From: a virus
IMG/VR virus record: IMGVR_UViG_3300042691_018743
Coordinates: 1 to 42,854 of that record
Strand: one strand, 5' to 3'
DNA length: 42,854 bases
The translations under genes and the position numbers were made by a program. The notes under the pieces were generated by a model. The model had not been told where the DNA came from and did not search any database. It saw only the letters and a list, made by a program, of their open reading frames with translations. Shown here in pieces: positions 23,401 through 31,362 of the stretch (positions are counted from its first letter, which is position 1; each line of letters starts with the position of its first letter).

Positions 23401-23981
23401 AATGCACACGTTACAGTTACAGATGCGCGCAGCTTGAACGCTGTTGCTGATGCCGTGTTGCCGGAAACGGAAGCCGCAACTGTTTGCTGGCTAAGCGTTT
23501 GACTAACAAAGCCGCCACCATTGCTCTGCAAATCAATTCTGATCGATACCGATGTGCCTGATGTGTCGCCATTGCTTGGGTTTTGGTACACCAAGCCGGG
23601 AAAGCCGAGCGTAACCCGGACATAGTTGATGTTCGGATTCGTGAACTGGCGCGTCACCGATGTGTTCTTGAGCACCTCCACACCCACCGATGTGGTATTT
23701 TCAACGGCTGAGAAGCCCGGAATGTACCCTTGGCTCTGTGTGCCGCTTCGTGTTGACCAGGTAGCGCCAGTGAAGTTGTAGCTGCCGTCTCTGTTTTGGA
23801 GTGGCGTATCGTCCAGGTAGATCGACTTTGCGCCATCAACCAGACCCTCGATCTCGCCCTCGCTGACCAGATCGAGAACCTTGGCGAATGCCTTGCTTCG
23901 CAGGCTGTCCGATGCTTCCTGAGCGATGCGACCGCTTCCACCGCCTCCCTTGCCGCCACCGCCTGAACCTATGATGCTCAT
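20415..23981 (-). CDS. J: Host specificity / tail tip protein, lambda gpJ-like
   Basis: 1188 residues. The glycine-rich start (GSGGGGKGGGGSG) and SLRSKAFAKVLDLVSEGEIEGL segment are characteristic of gpJ-type central tail hub proteins. The middle contains the baseplate-hub domains, and about 790-990 has fibronectin type III-like segments. The C-terminal 200 residues are beta-rich and rich in Trp and Asn, probably the host-contact end. ATG 23981 overlaps the gpI-like TGA as ATGA; the frame extends further without a start that fits. Confidence 0.93.
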   Translation of the reverse strand: MSIIGSGGGGKGGGGSGRIAQEASDSLRSKAFAKVLDLVSEGEIEGLVDGAKSIYLDDTPLQNRDGSYNFTGATWSTRSGTQSQGYIPGFSAVENTTSVGVEVLKNTSVTRQFTNPNINYVRVTLGFPGLVYQNPSNGDTSGTSVSIRIDLQSNGGGFVSQTLSQQTVAASVSGNTASATAFKLRASVTVTCALEYFNDPNNDNNLTLRYVWPTVRAEYRLNGGAWTTISEKVEGGAWANDAFNYSTTVTYETPSLSTQQNIELRAIVTSAAGTGSVLMTSAEAVSLVNFDTISGKTTSRYQRTYTIPVSGTGPWDVRVVRLTDDSTSQTLQNKTFWDVATEVIDTKMRYPNSALIGLQCDASQFNSIPRRAYDIRGLKVRVPVNYNPLTRAYTGSWNGTFKTAWTDNPAWCLYDLLTTERYGLGAFINTAQVDKWALYAIGRYCDQMVPNGFGSQEPRFTCNLYLQSQQEAYQVIQDMASIFRGMAFWSSGSITAVQDSPATAAYLYTAANVIDGVFTYSGSSAKARHTVALVAWNDPADMYRQKVEYVEDAEGIARYGVVTTNIAAIGCTSRGQAHRAGRWLLFSERLETETVTFKAGIEGMICRPGQIIKVADPARAGIRYGGRIVSATTSSVQIDSPVTLVAGQSYTLSALKADGTVMETTVSHSGGTLSTLNLSHVLTEAPAVSSIWMLTSTAVNPQTFRVIAVVENERNEFEVTALAHEPSKYGAIENGFALEQRSISILTETPASPENLTVADNLYRSSSGVRVRMSVSWSPVVTATSYAVVLQRQDGNSEPEIVTASPSVDVDVTEGLYTVRVTAINVLGKRSTNAATANYQVVGKTSPPENVQNFVVARNGTILNFTWRPVGDVDFDHYELRQGLSWNTGIPIGSTSSNAFSWSAPRGGSFMVKAVDTSGNFSAVETLVSVPDISGINVVLASDETTNGWNGTTNNAYANSSGVVINGTQPWSAYTQPWNSYTNAWMFLDPVSSGTYTTQPIDIGFVATSTVYLENIVQTIQQVGVWNDYTEPWSYYSAPEWSWQGRISGISASFEISTSNDNVTWSAWQQFTPGAYTFRYVRIRATLSTDDLVIIPYLTSLIVRIDVPDRVLHFGNVSIPIAGATLTFSPTFVGVETVQVTLQSATSGDRFTVTGKSNSQVTINVFDGAGSAKAGTVDVDVFGYGERF

Positions 23982-24580
23982 ACCGGTATATCCTGAGTCG
24001 TAATTCCGGCGCTGATAACGGCGCTGCCTACGATCAGGCGGCCATAGCAAATGGGCACCGGCTGGCCTTGAGCGGTAGTGTTCACAGCGCCATTGAACAC
24101 ATAACTCGGCTGGTTTTCCGGTTTTTCGCCAGGCTCGCTGACCTTGGGCGCTGGACTGAGCATTTGCGCAATGCCGCCCAGCGCTAGTGATATGCCGATG
24201 CTACCGATGACCGATCCGACCGTGGCGGTTCCGAATAGTCCTATTCCAGCAATACTGGCAGGCAGGAATACAGCCGCTGCGATCAGGGCAATACCGAGCA
24301 GCAATTGACCCAGACCCCTACCGCCAGACCCGGCAACGGCTGGCGCAATGCGGATAATCTCTCTCGATCCGCTTGGGTTATGTATCTCTTCCGCGCCAGA
24401 TAACCGGCCTGTTCCAGACCAGACCTTGTAAGCGGCTGAGCCCTGAGCAAATTCCCGCTCAAAATCCTTGTAGTTCGCCATTAAGGCGCGCAGGGCTTCG
24501 CCGACTGTTTCCACGGCCAGGTGATGAACCCGCCCGAAGCGCTCGCCCAGTTTGCCGTACAGTCTAATCTCTCGCAGCAT
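23978..24580 (-). CDS. I: Tail assembly protein, lambda gpI-like
   Basis: 200 residues. The N-terminal 85 residues (REIRLYGKLGERFG with a ubiquitin-like pattern) and a following long hydrophobic Gly/Ala/Ile segment (about 85-150) match gpI, which acts in tail tip assembly between gpK and gpJ. ATG 24580 is chosen from the family-typical MLREIRLYG start and overlaps the gpK-like gene by 17 bases. Confidence 0.88.
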   Translation of the reverse strand: MLREIRLYGKLGERFGRVHHLAVETVGEALRALMANYKDFEREFAQGSAAYKVWSGTGRLSGAEEIHNPSGSREIIRIAPAVAGSGGRGLGQLLLGIALIAAAVFLPASIAGIGLFGTATVGSVIGSIGISLALGGIAQMLSPAPKVSEPGEKPENQPSYVFNGAVNTTAQGQPVPICYGRLIVGSAVISAGITTQDIPV

Positions 24581-25259
24581 ATCGCAGCACCATCGCAGTG
24601 TTCTTCCTGTAATACTCGCCATATACATCTTTGCTCGATAATCTGCCGTGTATATGATGCAAAATCATATCGCCTTCGAGCCAGATCGCGGCATGGTTCG
24701 GCACTGGAGATGCTATCTGCATCAGCAAAGCATCACCGTGACGTGGTGATTCTACCTGCACGAATCCGACTTTGGCGAAGTTGTCGATGTATAAATTCTC
24801 ACCACACAGCCACCAGTTATCATTTCGCTCAAATTCCGGCAGGTGTATGCGAAACATTTCAACATAGGCGTCTTTGACCAGTGAATAGCAATCGAGAACC
24901 CCATGCTGCCATTGGCGGCCTACCAGTGGGGCTCGGTATCCGGTGGGCGTAAATCGGCACCAGTTGTTTGATGGGGTGGCGTAGATGTACCAGGCCAAGC
25001 CGGTTTTTTCGCATGACACCAGGTCAGCTTCACTCGGCTCTGCCCCGATGCCGCAATGGCTGTGCCAGACTGCGACAATCTCGCCAGCGTCTTCGGCTGC
25101 CGCGTAGTCGTCGGGCTTGAGCACAAAGTGGTCATCGCCGATGGCTAGATTCTGGCAAGGCCAGAACCGTTCACGGCCTTTGATGATGACAATCAGGCCG
25201 CAAGCCTCTCGCGGGTATTCGCTTTTTGCATAGGCTTCGGCTTCTTGCTTCCAGTCCAT
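24564..25259 (-). CDS. K: Tail assembly peptidase, lambda gpK-like (JAMM plus NlpC/P60)
   Basis: 231 residues with two enzymatic domains. The N-terminal JAMM/MPN metalloprotease has E18, HSHC (H66 and H68), S76 and D79. The C-terminal NlpC/P60 domain has C124 (VLDCYSL) and H189 (PNHAAIW). Both sets are complete, so it can both process tail proteins and cut peptidoglycan during entry. The gpL-like gene stops 6 bases upstream of its start. Confidence 0.92.
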   Translation of the reverse strand: MDWKQEAEAYAKSEYPREACGLIVIIKGRERFWPCQNLAIGDDHFVLKPDDYAAAEDAGEIVAVWHSHCGIGAEPSEADLVSCEKTGLAWYIYATPSNNWCRFTPTGYRAPLVGRQWQHGVLDCYSLVKDAYVEMFRIHLPEFERNDNWWLCGENLYIDNFAKVGFVQVESPRHGDALLMQIASPVPNHAAIWLEGDMILHHIHGRLSSKDVYGEYYRKNTAMVLRYAARD

Positions 25260-25265
25260 GCCAGG

Positions 25266-25961
25266 CTACCTGACCAGACCGGCTGCCGGGAACGAGCCAA
25301 ACGGCAATTCGGCGTACTGCCCGAAGCGTGCCTTGCAACTACTCAGACGCTTGCCGCACACGTCCTGAGACAGACTCGATACTGATTGGTCGTTGATGTT
25401 GAAATATGCTGAGCCAGTGTATCCACACTCACCGCCGCGATACCGCCACTGGCACACATTCTGCACAATGAAACGGCGCGGCAGTCTTACGCCAGACAAA
25501 TCGAATGCAGCGGCCAGCTCAAATTCTATGAGCAGCTTGTTCTCGGTCGATTTTCTGTCAATGAAATAAACATCATCGGGCATTGCAGCGCTGGGGTCGG
25601 CTGTCGGATTCGTTGCTCCTGGGAAGTTGACTGCATCGAGGTATTTGAGCAGCGTCCGCTTGCGCGTCAGCTTGCAACCGACCAAATCCTGATAACTCCG
25701 CACCAGTGCGCCAAGCAAGCTAGTGACATTTGCTACGCGCAGTGTCGGCCTTGGTAATTGCCCCTTGCCGTTAAATTCGAAGCCGGATGCCTCAATCGGG
25801 AAAGCGTTATAAGTGTTGCCTTGCCAGACTACATTGGCGCCCAAGGCGTTCTTGCCGTTGTGGAATCGCAACAGATCGCCGCCAACCGTGGTGCAGTCCA
25901 ATACAAACAGCTCGACAATGCTATTCGGCTGGAGTTGCTGGAGGTCTTGCTGAATAGGCAT
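25266..25961 (-). CDS. L: Minor tail protein L, lambda gpL-like
   Basis: 231 residues. Four late cysteines (QNVC, GGEC, DVC, SSC; about residues 168-210) are spaced as in lambda gpL, which binds an iron-sulfur cluster. It forms part of the tail tip complex. Gene order M-L-K-I-J is exactly that of lambda. The ATG overlaps the stop of the gpM-like gene by one base. Confidence 0.9.
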   Translation of the reverse strand: MPIQQDLQQLQPNSIVELFVLDCTTVGGDLLRFHNGKNALGANVVWQGNTYNAFPIEASGFEFNGKGQLPRPTLRVANVTSLLGALVRSYQDLVGCKLTRKRTLLKYLDAVNFPGATNPTADPSAAMPDDVYFIDRKSTENKLLIEFELAAAFDLSGVRLPRRFIVQNVCQWRYRGGECGYTGSAYFNINDQSVSSLSQDVCGKRLSSCKARFGQYAELPFGSFPAAGLVR

Positions 25962-26293
25962 TATTCAAATACCTCATCGAAAATCGCAGTCAGGTTGTTG
26001 ATGCCGAACCGCACTACCTGATGCTGCCATTCCGAGCACACCCACTTGCCAGTCGCGCCGTAGGGTGGCACCCAATCAAACGATGAAATGCCGTTTTGCG
26101 TCTCAAGAAACGAGATAATTGGCGCGATCTCTGCGTCAGTCCTGCTATTGAATGAGAGTGACCACTTACGGTTTCTGATGTTGATGCCGTCGCCTACGCG
26201 CTGGCTGTAGCCGTCGCCAAACTTCGATTCAAGCACTCTAGGCTTGACCGATAATGATGCGCCGTTGTCGGCGATGTAGGTAAACGTCGGCAT
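25961..26293 (-). CDS. M: Minor tail protein M, lambda gpM-like
   Basis: 110 residues. FGDGYSQRVGDGIN (about 25-38) and the late FDWVPPYG element are typical of gpM, a small tail tip component. It begins 4 bases after the tape measure stop. Confidence 0.9.
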   Translation of the reverse strand: MPTFTYIADNGASLSVKPRVLESKFGDGYSQRVGDGINIRNRKWSLSFNSRTDAEIAPIISFLETQNGISSFDWVPPYGATGKWVCSEWQHQVVRFGINNLTAIFDEVFE

Positions 26294-26296
26294 AGA

Positions 26297-28465
26297 TTAT
26301 ACTGCTGCGAGCAGACCCCCTGGGCGTTTCTGATTGATAATTTCTTGGCGCACAGCCGCGCCAATCACTGCGCCCAGCTTGCCGAAGGTGCCCTGATCGT
26401 TGCTATCCGTCTGGCCTGTCTGGGCGTTGACAACCACGTTTACGTTGACTGGTGCGCCACCGGAGCCACCGTTCATCGTAACCGGTATCGAGCGCCCGTC
26501 AGGCAATGGAACGTAAGCCTCGGGCATGCGGCCTTCGCCGAACAGCGCAAGCTGTGGGCTGTTGGCAATGCCGCCAGAACTGTAGGCTTTGAGCGGCATG
26601 GAACCGCTGCTGGTCATCACGCCACCGTTGGCGAATCCCAAAAAGCCTTTGATGGTGTTGAACATGGTGCCGGAACTGCCACCGAAACCGCCTTTGATCG
26701 ACTCGAATAGCGGTTTCATGACCTGCATCTGGATAATCAGCCGCGCCAGGTCTTTGAGGACACTGGTAATCAGGTCTTTGAAACCGGCTTTGCCACCAAA
26801 AACGAAATCAACAAATGTATTGGTGGCTTCCTCGCCGAACCGACGAATAGCAGACTCCAGCTCTGAGAAGGTGTCTTTGCCGGTCTCTTTCAGCCTGCCC
26901 AATTCATCAATCTTCTCGCGCACTTTGTTCTCAGCACTTGCTGCCTGCTCTGAGCTGAGTAAGCCACGATCTTCCAGATCCCGGATTTCCCAAAGTTCGC
27001 GGCGATACCTTTCGACCGGATCAATCAGGTCTATCCATTTCTGGCGCGTAGCATCGAGCCTACGCTCACGGGCTTCGGCGTCTGACGCTTCCTGCCTGGC
27101 GGTTCTTTCTTGCAAGGCGGTGGCTTCTTTTTCCTTGTCGTAAACGGTTTTTTTCTGGTCAAGTTCCTTCGCCAGTCGTACTAGCTCATCCCGCTGCTGC
27201 GTTGATAGCTCTTTGTAGCGCCCAAGCTGGATCATTTTCAGCAATTCTTCGGCTGCGCTCAGGTCGCCTACCTTGGCGATCTGCTCTTCGTAACTGGTCT
27301 TGAGCCGATCAAATTCACTGATTGTCTTGCGGCGTTCCTCGCCTGCCTTTTTCTCGGCCTCGATGGCTTTCTGGTTTTCGGCTGCGCGTCTGGATGTGAT
27401 CGACACCGAGCGGTTTTCCAGGCGTATAACCTCGTTAAGGTTGTCGATCTGGTCTTTCAGGTTCTGGATTGTCTTGGTGTAGAATGAATTGCGTAGGTGG
27501 TCTTGCGGGTTTCGCTTCGCGCGCTCAGCGGATGCTTCGACACGCGCCAGTTCTTCCTGGAGCGCTGCCATTTTCTGCTGTGGCGTTTCATCGCGCCCCA
27601 GACCCATCATCGAGTTCCAAGCGCTGGAAGCGGCTACTTTTACTTTGTTCCAAGCGGTTTCAATGTAACCGAGCTGAACCGTGCGCTGCTGCAAGGCTGC
27701 ATCGAGCATCCTGGCAGCTTCGGCCATAGCCATTTCTTTCTGGCCTTGATCTTCTAGGCTTCGCAGGTAACGGTACTGCGCAGCATCGAGGAAGTTGTAG
27801 CTCTTGTTAGCTTCGGCTGCCCAATTCGCCACGCCCTTGGACATGCCGCTGAAAACTTTCAGGACATCTTCGGCAGACTGACCTGAAAGTTTCTGGAGCC
27901 GCGCCATGGCATTCGTCACGGCATCAATGGATTGTGGTCCGAACTGCCCCGAGCCTACGGCGCCCATCATAAGTTCTTTGGCCGCACCTATGGTCGAACC
28001 GCTCGCTGCTTGAATGCGTTTTGATGCGCTCTCGAATTGATCGGCAGTAATCCCGGCATAGTTGCCGGTCAGGGCTATAGCGCGCTGCAATGCTACGCTC
28101 TCTTGGCTGCCCTGATAGGCCGCAAACGCGAACGTGCCTACTGCCGCCGCCAGGCCACCGAAAGCAACAGCCGCGGGCGTTATCAGCGAACCGATACCGC
28201 GTAGGGCGTTACCGACACCGCCGAATTGGTCTTTGATCTGACCGCCCTGCTGCAACAGGATCATGAAAGGCGACTGGCCGCCAGCAAGCTGCGTGGCTAT
28301 GTCGGTGAACTGCGCTGGCAACGAGCGCATGGCCGACTTGATCTGCCCGGCGCTGACATCGCCGTACTTGCCGACATTCTGGAGGGAGGTATTTAGCCGG
28401 TCGAGCTGCGCCTGCCCATCGACCGAAGCGCTGATCTTGAAGGCTGCGCCGACATTAAGCGCCAT
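26297..28465 (-). CDS. H: Tape measure protein, lambda gpH-like
   Basis: 722 residues. The N-terminal part (about 1-220) has Ala/Gly-rich membrane-like segments and the AQFTDIATQLAGGQSPFMILLQQGGQI motif region of tape measure proteins (residues 50-77). A long charged coiled coil follows (about 290-570), and the C-terminal 150 residues carry Gly-rich and PLPDGRSIPV elements. Its length sets the tail length; 722 residues suggest a moderate siphovirus tail. It overlaps the frameshifted gpGT end by 11 bases. GAGGGG precedes the ATG. Confidence 0.93.
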   Translation of the reverse strand: MALNVGAAFKISASVDGQAQLDRLNTSLQNVGKYGDVSAGQIKSAMRSLPAQFTDIATQLAGGQSPFMILLQQGGQIKDQFGGVGNALRGIGSLITPAAVAFGGLAAAVGTFAFAAYQGSQESVALQRAIALTGNYAGITADQFESASKRIQAASGSTIGAAKELMMGAVGSGQFGPQSIDAVTNAMARLQKLSGQSAEDVLKVFSGMSKGVANWAAEANKSYNFLDAAQYRYLRSLEDQGQKEMAMAEAARMLDAALQQRTVQLGYIETAWNKVKVAASSAWNSMMGLGRDETPQQKMAALQEELARVEASAERAKRNPQDHLRNSFYTKTIQNLKDQIDNLNEVIRLENRSVSITSRRAAENQKAIEAEKKAGEERRKTISEFDRLKTSYEEQIAKVGDLSAAEELLKMIQLGRYKELSTQQRDELVRLAKELDQKKTVYDKEKEATALQERTARQEASDAEARERRLDATRQKWIDLIDPVERYRRELWEIRDLEDRGLLSSEQAASAENKVREKIDELGRLKETGKDTFSELESAIRRFGEEATNTFVDFVFGGKAGFKDLITSVLKDLARLIIQMQVMKPLFESIKGGFGGSSGTMFNTIKGFLGFANGGVMTSSGSMPLKAYSSGGIANSPQLALFGEGRMPEAYVPLPDGRSIPVTMNGGSGGAPVNVNVVVNAQTGQTDSNDQGTFGKLGAVIGAAVRQEIINQKRPGGLLAAV

Positions 28466-29140
28466 TCTCGCGCCCCTCTGCCATTACCCGTAGTGCTGCG
28501 GTTTCCATCGCCTGCAAGTCGTCAAACCAGCCTTTGGGCAGTGTCATGCCAAGCATGGCAATTGCTGCCTGTACGCCAGCGTAGTCCAAGCCGGTGATGC
28601 CGTTGACGCCTGACCGCCACTGCGTCTGAATGCGCATGAACAGGTTGAGCATTTCCACGTTATCCGGCCAGACTTCAAACATTTCCGCATCCTCGACTGC
28701 TTGTATAAATTCAGGCGGCGGTGCCCCCAGTGTTGCAAAATCCTGCTCTAGTTCTGATGTGCTGCCGCTGCGGAACAGGTGCGCAACAGCGTCCGTCAGT
28801 TTTTTCTTCGCGCTACCTCTCCGGTTGCTTCCTTGTAGGCATTCAGGATCGCAATTCCGGCTGTAGGTATGTCCAACACCATCTTGAGCGCGGACTCGCT
28901 AAACGGTATCTCGCCGTTGTCATCAACGACGCCAGACCAGCCCTTGACCAGATCGCGGAAGGCGTCAAATTCTGTCAGCTCGCCGGTTGCGATCTTCGCC
29001 ACCATCAGCTCGACATCGCTGGTGCTCTTGCGAGCAAACTCGACATCGAACGTGTGCGAGTCATGACGGCCACCATCGACCGGAATCATGATCTTGACAG
29101 GCCACCGGAAGGTGGCCGACTGGGCAATTTTTAGCGCCAT
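28455..29140 (-). CDS. GT: Tail assembly chaperone gpGT fusion made by -1 ribosomal frameshift
   Basis: Extended product of the gpG gene. Ribosomes slipping back one base at A-AAA-AAC (28805-28799) read on from LTDAVAHLF through the DFATLG and FEVWPDN elements to the stop at 28455, adding about 114 residues. The added part is the T domain (DUF1799-like), with QWRSG, GLDY and LQAMETAALRV. In lambda, gpG and gpGT are needed in a fixed ratio to load the tape measure. The T frame has no good start of its own near the gpG stop, which supports frameshifting. Confidence 0.85.
28796..29140 (-). CDS. G: Tail assembly chaperone gpG
   Basis: 114 residues, the unshifted product. The ATFRWPVKIMIPVDGG start and the DAFRDLVKGWSGVVDDNG element are characteristic of gpG-type chaperones of long-tailed phages. 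The reading frame ends RRKN-stop exactly at the slippery heptamer. It lies between the tail tube gene and the tape measure gene, the fixed place for this chaperone. Confidence 0.88.
   Translation of the reverse strand: MALKIAQSATFRWPVKIMIPVDGGRHDSHTFDVEFARKSTSDVELMVAKIATGELTEFDAFRDLVKGWSGVVDDNGEIPFSESALKMVLDIPTAGIAILNAYKEATGEVARRKN
28799..28805 (-). promoter_or_regulatory. Slippery heptamer for programmed -1 frameshift
   Basis: AAAAAAC on the minus strand, in frame as A-AAA-AAC directly followed by TGA in the gpG frame (28798-28796). It is a canonical X-XXY-YYZ heptamer. The -1 frame then stays open to 28455. Confidence 0.88.
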
Positions 29141-29150
29141 CGAATGTTCC

Positions 29151-30317
29151 TTAGTAAACGGCTATCGCCAGCTCGTCGTTGCCGACTGTGCTAGGCACGA
29201 ATTGCAGACCCATCTGCAACATCTGGATACCGTCCTGCTCATTATAGGCGGGTTTCGTGAGCTGTACACGCGGCGAGCTTAAAACTACGCGCTGCCCGGA
29301 TGTTGCGGCGCCGTGGATAATCTGCATGGCGCCGAGCGTTGCATTCTGGGCGAGCGTCCACCAGTTGCGGAACGCGACGGTCTCGGCTTCGATGGTGACC
29401 TGGCCTTGTGGCTCGCGGTCTGTGACCAGCACGGACTCTGCGCCGTTCACCAGCGTCCGGTGAACAGTGCTTACCTGAGCATCAATCGACAGCTCGGACA
29501 GCACTGCGGCTGTGCCGTGCAAGCGAAATGCCGTGGTATTCGTGTTCGTTACCGGCGCTGGCGTCTGGAATGCGGTATAGGTCGGCGAAGGCGCCGCTGT
29601 GTCGGTCACGGCGTTGTAAATGCCGGTGAAGCTAAATTTCAGGACTGGAATCTGCTTGACCGTCATGGTGGCCTGAACACTGCCACGGCAGCCGGTCAAG
29701 CGGTGCAATACGCCATCGACGTTGAAATAAATCGTGACGGATTCGAAGCTGCCGCTAACCGGGCGATACACGGCGTTCGGGTCGATGCTGTACTGGCTCG
29801 TTGCGTCCGGGTTGGTTGTCCAAGAGGTTGCAACGGTGGCGGTACGAGTTGAGCCAGCATAACCGATAATAATGCCAGTCTGGCCGCTACCGGTGCCTGT
29901 AGTGATACGCACGGGCATACCGTTGTAAAAACCATCGACCGATGATGCGCCAGTGGCCAGCACGATAGTGGTAGAAGTGCTGCCAGCCTGTGCGGTGCCA
30001 ACGACAGCGGCAGCGGTAAGCGTCTGCGAGAATGCGCAGGCGCGCATCAATACACCCCAGCCCGGCGCTTGGCCTGCCGTGGCTACGCCAGCGATCTCGA
30101 CTTCGAAATCAACCATGGCTCGAATGCCAGCGGGTAGCTGCTCAGATCGCCCGATGTAGGGTCTCACCAGGTCACGATCTATGAGATCAGCTTCCTGTGG
30201 CGTGACGCTCATATTGCGCACCAGGATAGCGTCTGCCGCGCCGGTAGGAGTCGGGTCGGTGCCGTAGGTGGTTTCAATTTTTGCGAGCAATACTCGCTTG
30301 CGTGCTAACAATGGCAT
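29151..30317 (-). CDS. Major tail tube protein
   Basis: 388 residues. The ARKRVLLAKIETTYGTDPTP start is the usual beginning of siphovirus tail tube proteins, followed by VDFEVEIAG and, near the end, FEA-type beta strands. About residues 107-175 look like an inserted Gly/Thr-rich beta domain (IVLATGASSVDGFYNGMPV), probably displayed on the tube surface. TAAGGAG precedes the ATG. It lies between the tail terminator genes and gpG. Confidence 0.9.
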   Translation of the reverse strand: MPLLARKRVLLAKIETTYGTDPTPTGAADAILVRNMSVTPQEADLIDRDLVRPYIGRSEQLPAGIRAMVDFEVEIAGVATAGQAPGWGVLMRACAFSQTLTAAAVVGTAQAGSTSTTIVLATGASSVDGFYNGMPVRITTGTGSGQTGIIIGYAGSTRTATVATSWTTNPDATSQYSIDPNAVYRPVSGSFESVTIYFNVDGVLHRLTGCRGSVQATMTVKQIPVLKFSFTGIYNAVTDTAAPSPTYTAFQTPAPVTNTNTTAFRLHGTAAVLSELSIDAQVSTVHRTLVNGAESVLVTDREPQGQVTIEAETVAFRNWWTLAQNATLGAMQIIHGAATSGQRVVLSSPRVQLTKPAYNEQDGIQMLQMGLQFVPSTVGNDELAIAVY

Positions 30318-30320
30318 TTC

Positions 30321-30485
30321 TTACTCCTTATCGGCCTGAGTGGCCTCGCTGTCTGAATTAACCGGCTCGGGTGCCGTTTCGCGGGGCGCGTCTTCGGTGC
30401 GCTCCAAGAGTTTCAGCGTTCCCGTCTTTGGGTCTGCGATATAACTACCGCCCTGACCCATTTTTTGATCTGCAATAGTCGTCAT
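30321..30485 (-). CDS. Small acidic protein between tail terminator and tail tube genes
   Basis: 54 residues, acidic C-terminal half rich in Glu, Asp and Pro, no recognised family. ATG 30485 overlaps the previous TGA as ATGA; the open frame extends further upstream without a better site. It ends 4 bases before the tail tube gene. Possibly a minor tail accessory protein. Confidence 0.65.
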   Translation of the reverse strand: MTTIADQKMGQGGSYIADPKTGTLKLLERTEDAPRETAPEPVNSDSEATQADKE

Positions 30486-30901
30486 GATGCTAAGTTCCCG
30501 CGTTGATGCCTGTACCAGACAATATAGCGCATCGTCAGCCATCCAGCCGTCAGATCGCCTTCGTCAAAATCCCAAGTGGCCGCACCTTCTTCAATATCTA
30601 AGGCAAGCCCATCAAGTGTAGGCGAAGACATGATCTTGCTGTGAACTGACTCCGCTGTGGTATCGGCCAGTTGATCTGGTATTGCGCCACGGGTGTAAAC
30701 ACCAATTGACACCGTGAGCTTCTTTTCGGTAAAGCCAACAATGTCGGTCTGTGGTTCGTCGGATTCAGGCCGGATCACTAGGGCAGGCGCTTCGTCGCGC
30801 TCCAGTGCGTCTTCACGGCTTCGGAATATCCGAGTGCCTACGCCAGTCGTTCCCGCCAAGGCGGTAACAATGGTCGAAACTATTTGCTCGCGCTTGCTCA
30901 T
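30482..30901 (-). CDS. U: Tail terminator, lambda gpU-like
   Basis: 139 residues. The helical start (REQIVSTIVTAL), the RIFRSREDALERDEAPALVIRP segment around residues 23-44 and the WLTMRYIVWYR end are typical of tail terminator proteins, which cap the tail tube and join it to the head. Its place between the head-tail adaptor and the tail tube supports this. Start codon overlaps the upstream stop as ATGA. Confidence 0.82.
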   Translation of the reverse strand: MSKREQIVSTIVTALAGTTGVGTRIFRSREDALERDEAPALVIRPESDEPQTDIVGFTEKKLTVSIGVYTRGAIPDQLADTTAESVHSKIMSSPTLDGLALDIEEGAATWDFDEGDLTAGWLTMRYIVWYRHQRGNLAS

Positions 30902-31182
30902 GACTTGGACAGCGATAGCGATTTAATGACACCGTCATCGAGTAGCTTGACCTCGCGAACGGTGTATGTAGTCGAAGCAATTACAACACTGTCACCGCGC
31001 TTGATGCCCGGAAACTGCGCCGAAGGTAACATCGCTTCATATTCGATGGATTGGGCACGCCCACCGAGAACATCCTCGGTAGGCGTATCCAGTATGACGT
31101 TTGCCGTGAACGCTCCCCACGTTGCCTGGCTGGCAAACTCACCAGCATTGAAGAACGTCGCGAGCGACTCGGCGAACGGCAT
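30898..31182 (-). CDS. FII: Head-tail joining protein, lambda gpFII-like
   Basis: 94 residues. The ATWGAFTANVILDTP segment, the MLPSAQFPGIKRGDSVVI element and the late YTVREV strand match the small beta-rich head-tail adaptors of the gpFII type. It bridges the head connector and tail terminator. It lies 3 bases after the stop of the 53-residue gene. Confidence 0.85.
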   Translation of the reverse strand: MPFAESLATFFNAGEFASQATWGAFTANVILDTPTEDVLGGRAQSIEYEAMLPSAQFPGIKRGDSVVIASTTYTVREVKLLDDGVIKSLSLSKS

Positions 31183-31185
31183 GGA

Positions 31186-31347
31186 TCATTCCTCCGTAGA
31201 AGCCTTTGCCTTGGCCTTGTCCTGCTTGGCTTCGGCTGCACCGGACTCGATAAGAGTCTCGGCTACTTCTGTTGGAAGATCGACCTCGACACCAACCTTC
31301 AAGAGTTTGGCATCGTGCTCGACTTGAGAAGTGATTACGATTTTCAT
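31186..31347 (-). CDS. Small charged protein between capsid and head-tail joining genes
   Basis: 53 residues. Short beta-rich start (KIVITSQVEHDAKLLKVG), then VDLPTEVAETLIESGAAE, and a Lys/Ala tail. AAGGGGG precedes the ATG at good spacing. The VDLP-x4-ETLI-x-SG element resembles small proteins found after the capsid gene in several phages, thought to be head or connector accessories. Confidence in the gene is good, in the function low. Confidence 0.75.
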   Translation of the reverse strand: MKIVITSQVEHDAKLLKVGVEVDLPTEVAETLIESGAAEAKQDKAKAKASTEE

Positions 31348-31362
31348 GATTCCCCCTTTCAA

